A program made the translations under genes and the position numbers. From Euglena gracilis (taxonomy: Eukaryota; Euglenida; Euglenophyceae; Euglenales), in assembly GCA_039621445.1 (NCBI GenBank), contig CP154954.1, forward strand, positions 66,560,714 through 66,624,713: a stretch of 64,000 nucleotides of DNA. The letters run 5' to 3'. A model generated the notes under the pieces. The model saw nothing but the letters and a program-made list of their open reading frames with translations, did no database searches and was not told where the DNA came from. Shown piece after piece: positions 1 to 10,182 of this stretch. Numbering within the stretch: the stretch's first letter is position 1; every line of letters begins with the position of its first letter.

Positions 1-1043
1 CCCCTCCCCCAGAGTGGCCGTTTGGGGTCTCGTGGTGCCTGGAGGGTGGCCACTTTGAGGGGGGGGTGAGGGTACCCCAGTCCCAGGGGCGTCTCAAAGT
101 GGAAAAAAAACCACACCCACAAAGAAACAATGGCCCAAAATGGCCATTTTCAAAAATGGCAAAAAAAATCTGTTTTGGGTGTAGATAGCACCAATTTTTG
201 GTGCATTTTTACACCCAAAACAGAATTTTTTGGGACAAGATTTCTGGCGCTTTTTGGGTGTGAAGGTGCGTTGGGCGTTGGGTGCCAAAAAAGGGGGTTG
301 GTTGTTCCGCAATTGGACGTTCTTCTGCTTGCAAATATGTTGCTGCTCGAATTCCAATAAGTCGGTTGGTCCCAAATCACCCCCCTGTGCCTGGGCCCCA
401 AGGCATTGAAAGGTTTCAAAATCATGAATCTTGAGTTTCAGCCACACCTTTTCTTTGTCTTTTTTTGGCAAACTGGGTGACGGCGGTAGGCCATTGACGT
501 TGAATGGGTCCGCCAGGTGGGCAGCCCAGTTCTCCATGGGGCCCTCGCCGGTCACCATGACCTGGACGTAGAACCCAAACATGGCGAACATTGCCAGGCG
601 GCCGTTCTTCAGCTCCTTCACCTTCAGCTTGACGAATGACTCCGGTTTGCCAGCCAGGCCCAGCACTGCCGGGGTACAAGGCATCGGAGTCCTCACCCAG
701 CGGGCCGCCGTTCACACGGTAAGCCTCAGCCAGGCCCATCAGCACCACCTGAAACGTGGCCAGGATGGACTCGGCGTGCACAAGGTTGGAGTTGTCCAAG
801 TAGTCCAGACCACAGGCCACCCTCACACACGATCTGCGCGCCGGCCTTGAACCACACAGGCTCTGCCAGAGGCATGACGGCCTTGGCCAGGGCCTCGGGG
901 AACGCCATGCCCAGGGCGCCGAGCATCGCCCAGCGGGCGTGGATCAGCTCAGCCTCGCGGTACTTGGCGAAGGTGATGGGGTCCGCAGCAAGCCCAGCGG
1001 TGTCCCAGCTCGAACTCGCCGATCAGGTTGCTGGGGGTGCACC

Positions 1044-1122
1044 CTCGGAGAACGGACCTAGCCATTTGTTGCGGTTGGGGCCGTACCAGGTGACTAGCTT
1101 GTCACGCCGGAGTGGACTTGCG
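1044..1122. repeat. 79-bp direct repeat, copy 1 (LHCII exon segment)
   Basis: This segment, which on the minus strand encodes the RRDKLVTWYGPNRNKWLGPFSE region of the LHCII pseudogene (read in two parts), is repeated base for base at 1449-1527. About 325 bp of non-LHC sequence separates the copies. It is a partial internal duplication of the pseudogene. Confidence 0.9.
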
Positions 1123-1448
1123 CACACACCTGGCTAGACAAAAGGGGAATCCTTCCCTTCAGCCAACTCCTCCCCAACGACAGCTCTGCCAGCGCGCCAT
1201 GCCGGGTTGTCCACAAGGCATAGCTCCAGAGCCCTCACCTTCCTCCCCGTTCACACCCCCCATGCCTAAACGTGGCCATGGACCCGGCATCCCCATTTCT
1301 CCGTCCAACTCCCATGTCTCTGCGCCGCCTCCACACACCCTCTGCCTCATGACGGCCTCCCAACGCCATGCCCGCCGAGCATCGCCCCATGCTTCTCAGC
1401 CTCGTTTGTGGGTCCGCACCCTCCTCCCTCCTGTCCCGTCCCCGACCT

Positions 1449-1527
1449 CTCGGAGAACGGACCTAGCCATTTGTTGCGGTTGGGGCCGTACCAGGTGACT
1501 AGCTTGTCACGCCGGAGTGGACTTGCG
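1449..1527. repeat. 79-bp direct repeat, copy 2 (LHCII exon segment)
   Basis: Second copy of the 79-bp LHCII segment at 1044-1122. Upstream of this copy (minus strand) the frame stays open into a basic stretch that could be the mature N-terminus, so this may be the original copy and 1044-1122 the duplicate, or the reverse. Sequence alone does not decide. Confidence 0.85.
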
Positions 1528-1652
1528 GCCAACGACACCTTTTTGGTGTGGGCTCAACGACGTAGACTGGGGGGGGGTCTGGGTAGTCGATCGACTTGCC
1601 CATCGACCCTTCAGCTAGTCGATCGACCCTTCAAAGTCGATTGACGCCGTAA

Positions 1653-1874
1653 GGGGGTTCTGGGTAGTCGATCTACGAGTTGATCGACTACCCACTCTAA
1701 CGTACCATCGGGGGGTATCCACCAACCTTTTAAGCCCCCCCCTTCAGACCAAAAATGCCAGAAATGTCACATTTGTCAATCCTAGGCAACAGCTATGCCA
1801 TTGGAACACCAAATCGCCCTGAACACCCTCGTTGGTACATTAGAGTGGGCAGTTGATCGACGACCCAGAACCCC
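1653..1874. repeat. Imperfect inverted repeat with GTCGATCGAC-type motifs
   Basis: The left arm (about 1653-1706) and right arm (about 1833-1874) are inverted copies around the words TCTGGGTAGTCGATC and CCCACTCTAA. Further GTCGATCGAC words lie at 1585-1650. It looks like a foldback or miniature transposon remnant. I see no coding potential and no clear target-site duplication. Confidence 0.5.
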
Positions 1875-1877
1875 AGA

Positions 1878-2104
1878 TTCACCGTTTTGATAGTTGGGGG
1901 TGAAATTTTGATGGAGGAATTTGGCTCTTTCTCCTCCATTCCACGCGCATTCCACAAGAGCACTTTTTTTGGCCAAAAATGGCCAATTTTTTTCGGGAAT
2001 TTCGATAAAATTCCATGCCATCAACCTTAAAATGACCATTTTGAGAGGAAAAGAAGCAAGATTTCACCCATCAAAATTTCACACCCAGCCATCAAAGTGG
2101 TGAA
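1878..2104. repeat. Foldback element, arms about 50 bp
   Basis: The left arm 1878-1930 and right arm 2054-2104 are imperfect inverted copies sharing GTGAAATTTTGATGG. It directly abuts the 12-bp perfect palindrome arms at 2100-2111 and 2129-2140 (GTGAACTTCACC / GGTGAAGTTCAC). No ORF. Probably a miniature inverted-repeat element. Confidence 0.5.
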
Positions 2105-2209
2105 CTTCACCGGTGAATTACACTCATCGGTGAAGTTCACAAGTTCCCAGGGGAGTCCACAGCCCCCCCCCATACTGCCTAACCTCCTAACACCTCCTTT
2201 GAGTGTGCC

Positions 2210-2410
2210 TCACAGTGATGTCAACTGCTCCTGGGCCGTTTGAGTCGAGTCTGTTGAGAAGACATCACCAGGGAGTTCTCTCTGGACCACCTTTCTTAGC
2301 TCTTTTTTAGCCTTGAATCCAGCATCATGCGCCAGTTTCAGCACAATCATGGAGTGGACCATGTCCCCGTGTGATACCATTGGAGCAGGAATGCAAATTT
2401 CACCTGACAA
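2210..2410 (-). CDS. Unrecognised 66-residue ORF, possible exon
   Basis: A 66-codon ATG-to-stop frame with balanced composition, containing GDMVHSMIVLKLAHDAGFK and a charged, amphipathic segment after it. It contrasts with the low-complexity ORFs around it. I do not recognise a family. It could be a terminal exon, a transposon remnant, or chance. No neighbour supports a function. Confidence 0.2.
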   Translation of the reverse strand: MSGEICIPAPMVSHGDMVHSMIVLKLAHDAGFKAKKELRKVVQRELPGDVFSTDSTQTAQEQLTSL

Positions 2411-2440
2411 ACGCCACCGTGTGACAGATTACTTGACATT

Positions 2441-4336
2441 TTGAAAAAAAGGCTGACAAGCGGTAGAGTTGTATAACGAACAGACTGCTTAGGACTCACT
2501 CAAAGCGCCTAGGTTCTCGCGCTCGTAATCTTCTCACCTTCAGGTGTTTCTCCCTTTTGGAATAAGGTTTTTTCTTTCTTCTAACTTCAGATACAAGCTA
2601 TTTGGAGGATGAGGAATGCATTGATGCAGGATTTTTTTAAGATTGAATCAGGTATGCCCATCTGAAGGTGTCTTTTGAAGAATGATTGTAATGGTCTTTT
2701 CTAGTGCATCAGGTTTTGGTGACATTTTGGCCTGGTATTCTGTGTTTTCTTGCTTTCTAATTCGCCTTCAAACTAATTCTGTGAATGGAATTGTAATTCT
2801 GTAATGTTTTTCAGTGGTACCATATTGCATGTCTTTCATTTGTCCTCCTCTCACTCCCAGGTTGAAATGTGAAGAAAAAGAAAGAAGAGAAGAAGAGTGA
2901 CGTGAAGGTGTCAGGGTCCTGTGGTGTTTTGCGAAAAAACACAGGACCCTGTTGCTGTAAATTGCATGCTCTCTTCTTTGTTGCAACGTTCGCCTTTGCT
3001 TTGGTGCAGTTCAAAAAGGTTGTTTCACTTGTTTTTGCCTTTTTTTGTCAAAAGGGCTTTCGAAAAGAACTTTGTTTATTTTGGCGTTCTGGTTCTGTTG
3101 AGACCCCCCCACATCTTGGGTCCAGATCTTGGGTGCCACAGGTGGGGACCAGTTTTGGTGTCAAGGGTTTCTTTTCTTGGGGGGGCGGGTTCAAAAATTA
3201 CACTCTATTTCTTTCAGTTCCGTGTGCAAAAGGTTTCCGGAAAGGGACCGTCCGTGATTTTTTTTTTAAAGACTTGAAGGGTGCTTCATGGGAAACATAC
3301 CATCATGGAAACAGAGCATCGCAACTGGCAACGCGCAGCAGCGTTGACTTCCAATGTGTCACACGTGCGGTTACGTATGACACAATTTTTTCCGTTTGAC
3401 ACCAACCCACGTTTGACCAGGGTGGTTGTAGTGACGATCCCGCTTTTCCAAAATGACAACTAAATTACGGTGGTCAAAATGACGATTCCATTCCTGCATT
3501 GGAGTTGTAGCAGACAAGATGGTGACGAAGGTTGTCCATGGCCTTTGTGCAACGGGGGTGACAGCCGCCCAAGCCATTGCATCGGCAAGCCACAAAGAAC
3601 GTTTCCAATTGTTGATGGAATGAAAAACAGCCCCCCTGGGGGACTCAAAATCTTGCCAACCCATGTGTTGTATTGGGGGGTTGGCACGCCGTGGCGAGGT
3701 TTCCGGCTAGGGGGGGGGGAGGGGGTTTTTGGCGTGGCGAAGGGGTCCCGGATGGGGTGGGAGGGGTGCGCGGGTGTTTGCCAAGAAAATTTTCTTTGGC
3801 GGGCCTGACCTGGCGTAGCGAGGGGATCTGAAAAGAGGAGGGGGAGGGGGGTAAAATGGCGTGGCGAGGGGGGGGGGGAGGGTGTGCCGACCCCCCATTG
3901 GCCGTTCAATAATGGTTCATGATAGCCCCGGCACAGGTGAGCCAGTGTGTTTATCATGTGCGCCAGCGGTCAGCACTTCATAAGGAATGAATGCATGATT
4001 TCATTGGCTTTTATGACGGGGCGTTGTTGAATTGAACAGATTGCATCATGATCTTGCAACTTTGAAGAAAGTTGTTTTCGCCCACATTCTGCCCACCATT
4101 TTTGTGTGAGGGGTCAGCGGTTCTTTCAAGAGAGAGACATCTGAAACCCACGTGTTCCTCGGGGGAATACATTCCAGAGCAGCACTGTCGAGCGAAAGGC
4201 ACACATTTGTATCTTTGGGGACACCTCGGTCCTGCAGGCCCAAATCAAACCATTGGCACCCAAATGGTGTATTTCGGAGGAAAAACAACAACAATTCGCA
4301 TTAAAAATAATTCAACCCCCCTTGCACTGATGTTCA
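2441..4336. other. No supported gene; AT-rich then G/C-tract sequence
   Basis: Several short frames exist here but none shows a known motif or convincing composition. The segment holds a 40-bp hairpin at 2912-2951 and long G or C runs near 3700-3900, whose Pro-rich or Gly-rich translations are artefacts of the tracts. A 97-codon minus frame at 3371-3664 has mixed composition but no recognisable domain. Confidence 0.5.
2912..2951. repeat. Hairpin repeat, copy 1
   Basis: A 12-bp perfect stem (CAGGGTCCTGTG / CACAGGACCCTG) encloses a loop with partly pairing GTGTTTT and AAAAAAC. A diverged copy with the same stem and loop plan lies at 5271-5306, so this is a dispersed element and not a one-off palindrome. 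Confidence 0.55.
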
Positions 4337-4338
4337 TA

Positions 4339-4522
4339 CCACCCCCCCCCCCGCTTTATTGTCCCACCGACCTCCCCCCGGGAGGCCCGACCGGACAATA
4401 AAGGGGGGGGGACAATAAAGGGGTACCAAAGGAATTTCATTGGCCGGGCCAAAAAAAACCCCAGTCGGCCGGGGCCCAGGGACAATAAAGGGGGGGGGAC
4501 AATAAAGGGGGGGGGGGGGTGG
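4339..4522. mobile_element. C-tract TIR miniature element (TA-flanked)
   Basis: The termini are CCACCCCCCCCCC at the left and GGGGGGGGGGTGG at the right, flanked on both sides by TA (4337-4338 and 4523-4524). Subterminal words CTTTATTGTCCC and GGGACAATAAAG are mutually inverted, and ACAATAAAGGGG occurs four times. No coding capacity. The layout matches other TA-flanked C-tract elements in this window (8582-8900, 9605-9766, 20742-21153). TA duplication and TIRs suggest a Tc1/mariner-like or related DNA-transposon mode; that class assignment is inference. Confidence 0.65.
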
Positions 4523-4524
4523 TA

Positions 4525-5985
4525 GGTGAAATTCACTCGGCCGGGGCAGAACCTCCAAAGGGATTTTTGATAACGGAAAAGGTCATCACGGGGAAGCACA
4601 GCTTCACTCAAACCGTGCCCCGAGCCCAGGAAAATGTCTCTTTTGGTCCTCGCCACAAGGAGAAACTCCTCGTGACTCCCTGTGCGCTCACAGGTCAGCG
4701 GTGATTATGAATGGACAACCAAAAACACGACTATTTCCGTGCGAATCGAAATGGCAATTCCGAAAGAGCTCACAAAATGTGGTCGCGAGAAGACGACAGT
4801 CCTAATTTCCTTCACCCAAAAGCGTGAGTATCTCCCCAAATTCACCTCGTCTTCTGAACCACAGGAACAAGCTTTTTGAGAGAAGAGGATTATTTTGATT
4901 GCACAATTTTGTGAACAATTTCCCGGTATGCTTCTTTTTTGTACCATATGAGAGTGCTTTGACTCAAAACTTCCGAAGTTTTGAACTACTTTTAAAGCTG
5001 TCATCGTTTTTTTTTTACAAAGTTTCAGCCCGTCAAGGTGAATTTGACGTAGCATCATTGAATGCTGTTGAATTTGAGGTAGTATTGGTAGTAGCAATTT
5101 GAGGGAGGTCTCCTGTTGCATTTTCTTTTGTTCCTATCTTTTTCAAAGCCTTCGTGTTGTTCTTTGGTGTGATTGTTTATTTATGGAAATTTAATAAAGA
5201 TTGGAGTGCAACTTAAGGACAGCAAATCAAGGACGTTGGTGTAAGGTTTCAAAAACGCTTTCTTCATGGTGCTGTGGTGTTTGGTGAAAACCACAGGATC
5301 CTGTTGTACTTCGTCGATTTACGCTTGCTTTTGAGGAGGTCAAGGTCATGCCTTGTTTGCCTCACTTGGGTGTCCAGGGATGGAAGGAGGGATCTCGCAA
5401 AATCGCCACAGGCCTCCAATTGTTGGCCTTTTTTGGACCCTTGTCCACCGGCCGGGCCCAAATTGCGAACCCTGAATTAGTTGGACGGGATGGAATTGGA
5501 TTTCAATTTTAATTGTTGCGTCAGGAAACTGCCCCTCCCAATGCCAATCTCCCCAAGTGACAATTTGTCAATTCAGGCCAAACCACCCCCAAAAATATTT
5601 CAATCCCTCATGGGCAACACAAATGCCAGAGGGGTGAAGAGGATGGGAGATGAACCACCGCATGGCCAAAAAATTCTGGACCGAAAAAAAAATATTTTGG
5701 GGCAAAAAGGGACCGAAAAGAACCCACCTTTGCGAGTGGGGCACAAAGAACTGAAATATTTGACCATGTAAGTGTTGTTTTTAAAGCCTTTTTAAAATTT
5801 TCAAGCACTCAAAAAAAGGCTCCTCGGCCCCTTCCCTCTCGGTCTGCCTCGGAGGAGGGCCAGGCCCTCCATGTTTTTTCAAGGGGCGAGGGCGGAAATG
5901 CCCCCGGGATTGTGGCGGAGTGTCCCAGTAATAGCCCCGTGGCTATTTTTCGGCGGTGGGTTTATAGAAGGTTGGTGAATTTGTA
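4525..5985. other. No supported gene
   Basis: Only short frames without recognisable motifs. It contains the second hairpin copy at 5271-5306 (stem GTGGT...ACCAC and word AGGATCCTGTTG) and otherwise AT-rich unique-looking sequence. I see nothing coding that I can defend. Confidence 0.45.
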
Positions 5986-6029
5986 TTTAGCAGGCCTTTT
6001 GAGGAAGGTTCAAGACCAGACACCTTGGG

Positions 6030-6275
6030 CTCCGCACTTGTGTCCCTTGTGAGGCCATGGGTTGTTCGCCGGCGGGGAAAAAAAGACATGGCCTCACAAG
6101 GTCTTTGAGCTTCGCCCTCGGTGTCCTTCCTCCCTTGTCGGTTTCCCTCGAGGGGGCACGACACCTCGGGCTCCGCACTTTGCCCTTGTGAGGCCATGCC
6201 TTGTTCGCCGGCGGTGTTGTTTGGATTTGGTTTGGCCCGGTATGTTCCTTTTTGTCGCCGGAGTTAGCTGATTCT
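6030..6275 (+). repeat. DIRS 1 left terminal repeat
   Basis: Words such as CCTTGTGAGGCCATGCCTTG, TTCGCCGGCGGTGTTGTTTG and GTCGCCGGAGTTAGCTGA recur in the same orientation at 12587-12708. The upstream half (CTCACAAGGTCTTTG to GCACTTTGCCCTTG) recurs directly at 12829-12930 and inverted at about 12517-12600. Mixed direct and inverted copies fit the split or inverted terminal repeats of DIRS-type elements. Sequence of the same flavour (GCTCCGCACAAGG, CGCCGGAGTAGGCGGA) precedes the gag ORF of DIRS 2 at 13675-13790. Confidence 0.65.
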
Positions 6276-6437
6276 TAATTTGCGCTTCAACAACCCAGAA
6301 GAAAGGAACTTCAATTCAAGAACCTTGACAATTGAAATTGAAAGAGTTAAGTCGATCGAATTATCCGGAAGGTGACGCTGGTATAGAATATCAAATCAGA
6401 AATTGTTGACATTTCAAGACTTCAATGAAAAATGTAA

Positions 6438-7211
6438 GTGCCAACACGAAGAAGAGCATCACTGAACAACAAGAACCGGCTGCCGCTACAGCTGGACGAC
6501 CTGACGGCGCGGTGCAACAATGGCGATCCGTGGCTGTCCCATCCCCCCCAGAAAAATTTTCTGAAAACCCACCCAGTGACAGCCACAGACTTTGGCAGAC
6601 AGTGGTCAGAAAAACCCGAAGGACACAAAAGACAGCAGTCATGCCACTACGGGAAGGGCCATGGAGGCCCATACCCCAGTTACACCAATACCTTGTTCAA
6701 GCTGGGCCATGGAGGCCGCAACATCAAGCGCCATGGTGGCCGATGGAACAAAGGCCAGGGTGGCCAACAATACCAAGGCCAGGGTGGCCGATTCCACAAA
6801 CAGACTCCCAGTGGCAGGGGCAGGACAAGTCCACAACCCCCCCCCCAACCATTTCTTCATGACAAAACCTATCAGGGGAAAAGGAATGCCCGCCAAGATT
6901 TTCAATGGGCATGGCGCCCAAGATCAAAGAGAAGTCAATGGGGACTGTCAAAATTTCTAGAGGGCCACTGGAGCCAACGTCAAGAGGACCAGTGGGGCCA
7001 GAATTATCATCAAGGCTGGGGCCATCATCATTCTTATAAAGGCCACTGGGCCCATCACCATACTCAACAAGTTCAAGACCACTGGGGCCATCGAATATCA
7101 GAAGGGGGAAAACCCCAGAAGCTAAAAGGCTGTTCCCCAGCATGGGGTTTCAATGTACTGTGGCAGCCCCAGGAGGATGCCCCCAAAGGGGCAGTGGAGG
7201 ACAAGGGGTAA
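6438..7211 (+). CDS. Gag-like Gly/His/Gln-rich protein, DIRS 1
   Basis: A 257-codon open frame (the first ATG is taken) of very biased composition, with repeats of the type GHGGR, GQGGQQY and GHWSQRQ and HHH clusters. There is no zinc knuckle. Its position just after the left terminal repeat and before the RT supports a gag-like nucleic-acid-binding role in this retroelement. Between 7211 and 7680 the frame becomes low-complexity and carries many C-runs, so the gag-to-RT boundary is lost. Function is inferred from position and composition only. Confidence 0.5.
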   Translation: MPTRRRASLNNKNRLPLQLDDLTARCNNGDPWLSHPPQKNFLKTHPVTATDFGRQWSEKPEGHKRQQSCHYGKGHGGPYPSYTNTLFKLGHGGRNIKRHGGRWNKGQGGQQYQGQGGRFHKQTPSGRGRTSPQPPPQPFLHDKTYQGKRNARQDFQWAWRPRSKRSQWGLSKFLEGHWSQRQEDQWGQNYHQGWGHHHSYKGHWAHHHTQQVQDHWGHRISEGGKPQKLKGCSPAWGFNVLWQPQEDAPKGAVEDKG

Positions 7212-7686
7212 CCCCCCCTCAACATTCTTTGTCAATGCCCATGGCAGGGGCAAGCCAAAACAAGGGGGAGACTCAAAAAGGGACCCCTATGGTATGTCAA
7301 TCGACAACACCAATGACAAAGTGGAGGATCGGAGAGACTGTGAGCAGAGCATGCACACACCCCCAGCCACGTTTAGAGAATGCTCAATCCCCAGGGGCAC
7401 CAGGGGTGCGATGTCCAACACCCCCCACCCAGCACCCAGAAAATCATCTAGAAAATCATCTAGTTGGGAAAATACATTCCATGGAGGAAAAATGGGAGAC
7501 ACCCCCCTGTACCAGAGACTTCAGAAAAGTCAAAAATGGTGGACAAACCCCCCCCCCCAGCAACATGTCAATTGATAAAAAATGGAATTCAACCCCCCTG
7601 GGTGAATCCCCCATAATTGTCCACCCACCCAAAACCCAGAGCCAACCTGGACCAGAACCAGGCAGAAAAAATTCTGCTGGATTACA

Positions 7687-8104
7687 AAAAAAAACTGGGT
7701 CAGTGAAACCAGTTTGGGATTCAGAAACCCAGCATTTGATCCCATGGTTTTTAATTTAAAAACCAGAAGGGGGAACAACCGAATGGAGAATGATCAGCGA
7801 CTGCAGATAAATCAATCAGCAGTTTCAAGTAAAACCTTTCAAGTTGGATCATATCCAACACATTTTTCCAGTTTTGGAAAATGCCATTGGGCAGCAAAAA
7901 TAGACCTAAAGGATGCCTATTTTCATATTCCATTAAGTCCAAGCCTAAGGCCATTTTTAAGGCGTCAGGTGGGGGGGGGCAGACCTGGGAGTTTCAAACA
8001 AGCTGCTTTGGGCTAAATGTAATGCCCCAGATTTTCATGTCAGTAAATGAAACGTTCGAAAAACTGTGGAGAAAAAGGGGCATCCAGGTGTTTATTTACC
8101 TAAA
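7687..8104 (+). pseudogene. Reverse transcriptase N-terminal half, DIRS 1
   Basis: Spread over two frames are GSVKPVWDSETQHLIPWF, then the RT motif KIDLKDAYFHIPLSPSLRP, the CFGLNVMPQIFMSVNETFEK helix, and FIYL just before the insertion at 8105. These match the same segments of DIRS 2 (for example AGAIKPVLWEGTQHTIPWF and KVDLKDAYFH). A frame break lies near 7970 at a run of nine Gs. The polymerase would copy element RNA into DNA; this copy cannot, being interrupted inside the catalytic motif C. Confidence 0.75.
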
Positions 8105-9055
8105 GGAGGAGCCCAGATAACCGCGGTGTAACCGCGGTGTAACTGCGGTGTAACTGCGGTGAGAACAGGAACAAGAGGGGTGTACCCCTCGCAACCCCCG
8201 CGACCCCCACATGGAGGGTTTCCGCATCCCAGTAGGAGCCAAAAAATGGCACCTAATTAGGAATTAGCACCCAAATTAGGAATCAAAATTGCCAAAATGT
8301 GTGATAAATTCCTAATTGGATCTATTTTTGGACACAAAAGTTCTAAAAGTAGGTCACATCTGACGTTGTGTGTGAGGTCACACAGGTCACACGTGACCCG
8401 TCAAAACTGCCACGTCCCCCCCCGACCCCCCCCCCCCGCGACGTTCAGCGAGAAGGGTTAAACTGTTTGCAAGAACCTTAACCCTAACTCGACTCCTTCA
8501 AATAACCTCATAATGACCCGTTTCTGGCCTCAAGAGAACTGACTTGGCGTTTTTAGAAGTGGGTCATTTAGCAAAGGAGTAAACCCCCCAAATAACACCC
8601 CCCCCCCCCAATAGCATCCCCCAAATAACACCCCCCCCTCTGGGGCTGATTTTGAGCGCCAAAATAACACCCCCCTGTTTTCCTTTGGTTTTCCATGTGT
8701 CAAATACCACACACACCCAAATAACACCCCCCCCCCCTTAGGGTGGTGACTGAAATTTCCGGCACTTGAAATTTCACCGAATTTCACGATTTTTTACTTA
8801 TCTTTCCGACCACTTTTCACCAATGTCACCACCCTACCCCCCCTGGGGCCCCAGCTCATCCAAAATGAACACACCGGGGGGGGGGGGGTTATTTGGGGGT
8901 TACCGTTTTTTTCGGGTGGTCTTACTTTGGGGGGATTTCCCATTTTGCCGACGCCCCCGAAACTCTGCCTCCACCACCTTGCAAGGCACCTTGCCCACGT
9001 AACCGCGGTGTAACCGCGGTGTAACCGCGGTGATAACCGCGGTGTGGGCTCCTCC
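8105..9055. mobile_element. 951-bp TIR element with TAACCGCGGTG subterminal repeats
   Basis: Perfect 11-bp terminal inverted repeats GGAGGAGCCCA / TGGGCTCCTCC are flanked by AAA on both sides (8102-8104, 9056-9058). Removing the element plus one AAA rejoins the RT reading frame of DIRS 1 as FIYLKDILLVA, where DIRS 2 has FVYLDDILLI. Each end carries four tandem copies of a self-complementary unit close to TAACCGCGGTG, resembling transposase-binding arrays. No transposase ORF is visible, so it is non-autonomous. The rejoined motif C reads LKD and not LDD, so either the host copy was already mutated or the true duplication differs by a base or two. Confidence 0.75.
8582..8900. mobile_element. 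C-tract TIR element nested in the 951-bp element
   Basis: The left end AACCCCCCAAATAACACCCC and right end GGTTATTTGGGGGT are inverted copies, flanked by TA at 8580-8581 and 8901-8902. Internal blocks repeat CAAATAACACCCCCC. It belongs to the same family as 20742-21153, whose unit is CAAATAATACCCCCC. It has no ORF, sits inside the 8105-9055 element, and is therefore younger than it. Confidence 0.65.
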
Positions 9056-10182
9056 AAAGGACATTTTGCTTGTGGCCCCCACCCAAATGGTTCTCAAAGA
9101 TTTGCTGGATTCTGGGTTCAAAATCAATGTGAAAAGGTCCACCCTGCAGCCCACCCAAGTGGTAACCCATCTGGGTTTTCAACTGAACTTCCAGGAAGGA
9201 AAGCTACAGGTGCCCCCCCCAGAAAGTCAAAACCATAACAAAGGAGCTGGGAAAAATAGTGAAAAAAGATTACATGTCAAAAAGGCAATTGGCTGCATTT
9301 TGGGCAAAAATAAGATGCAACCTAATGGTCTTGCCCTTTTTAAGGGCTTTTACAGACACCCTGGCAAATTTTTTGGTGGCAAAGTCCACAGCCCCATGGG
9401 ACTCAAAACACCCCATTTCACAGGAAATCAAGGACCAGTTAAGGGAAATGAAAATTTTACTGGACTCCTGGGGGGGCAGACCTTTCCCCCAAAGTGCCAC
9501 CAGGGAGTTTCACTCAGACAGCAGCACCCATGCCTGGGGGGGCTGGACATCCAGACAGGCAAACTGTGCAAGAATTTTGGAGAGAAGACACCATTTTGCA
9601 CATACCATGCCCCCCCCATATTGTACCCCCCCTGGGAGCCCTTTTCGGGGGGGGAGGTACATGATGGGGGCGTACAATGAGGGGGCGGCCACGGTCATGG
9701 GCCATGGTGGGGGGTACCCCATGGGGGGTACATTATGGGGGGGTACAATATGGGGAGGGGGCATGGTAAACGTAAAGGAGCAGACCAGGGGAAACAGTTT
9801 CCTTGTCGGTGGACAACCAGGTAATCCACTATTACCTGACAAAAGGGGGGGCAGAAGGGACCCCTTCAATTCCATTCTCAGACCCTTTTTCAAATGGTGC
9901 ATGGAGCAAAAACGAAAACTTCAAGTAAAGTGGGTCCCTTCAAAGGAATGTCTAGCAGAACCCCATAAGCAGGTGGGAGATGGACAGGGGGGATTACTCT
10001 TTAGACCCCTAATTATTCCAATGGCTAAAACAACAGTTCAAAGAATTTATAAACCTGGTAACAGCCTTGTTTGCCTCACCGGGAAACAAAAAACTTCCGA
10101 AATTTGTGGCCAGATGGCACCATTGGGAAGCTTCAGGGGTGGATGCACTGCAATGTCCACTGGACAATCTAGGGGGGTTGTA
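9056..10182 (+). pseudogene. RT C-terminal half, RNase H and start of Dam-like module, DIRS 1
   Basis: After the 951-bp insertion the RT resumes with DILLVAPTQMVLKDLLDSGF, INVKRSTLQPTQVVTHLGFQ, then (next frame, 9259 on) the connection region LPFLRAFTDTLANFL, the RNase H-like EFHSDSSTHAWGGW and RRHHFAH, a 54-codon in-frame insert (9605-9766), NVKEQ, and FFKWCMEQKRKLQVKWVPS. Another frame carries ALFASPGNKKLPKFVARW and GVDALQCPLDNLGGLY, the front of the Dam-like module, cut by the element at 10183. DIRS 2 has the same order. Several frame changes make it a pseudogene. Confidence 0.75.
9605..9766. mobile_element. 162-bp C-tract TIR element inside RNase H coding sequence
   Basis: The ends CCATGCCCCCCCCATATTG and CAATATGGGGAGGGGGCATGG are inverted copies, with TA at 9603-9604 and 9767-9768. 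Subterminal TATTGTACCCCCC repeats occur. The insert is 54 codons long without a stop, so the surrounding frame reads through it and gains a Gly/Pro-rich peptide between RRHHFAH and VNVKEQ. DIRS 2 has HINVK directly at this point, which proves that this is an insertion. Confidence 0.7.

Larger units (their letters stand above)
422..1538 (-). pseudogene. LHCII-type chlorophyll a/b-binding protein, decayed copy
   Basis: Read in three frames, the minus strand gives most of a thylakoid LHCII antenna protein, which binds chlorophyll a/b and passes energy to photosystem II. Visible in order: WYGPNRNKWLGPFSE, NLIGEFE, the first helix [49 protein letters not shown], then [20 protein letters not shown] and the C-terminal HLADPFN. 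The Glu/Arg pairs of helices one and three are present. The frame breaks between FSE and NLIGEFE, again near 995-1010, at an apparent 7-base insertion near 811-817, and near 665-672 where the loop before LGLAGKPE is shortened. The usual C-terminus is replaced by unrelated sequence. Introns could explain one break but not all. I infer a pseudogene. The family assignment is firm; the exact member is not. Confidence 0.85.

Noticed and set aside
3371-3664. 97-codon minus-strand ORF
   Set aside because: Reasonable composition but no motif, no neighbour and an overlapping plus-strand frame of similar quality.
4705-5121. 138-codon minus-strand ORF
   Set aside because: Mixed composition, no recognisable domain, AT-rich background; likely chance.
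8450-8500. Telomere-like CCCTAA words
   Set aside because: Only one or two isolated CCCTAA words, no array.
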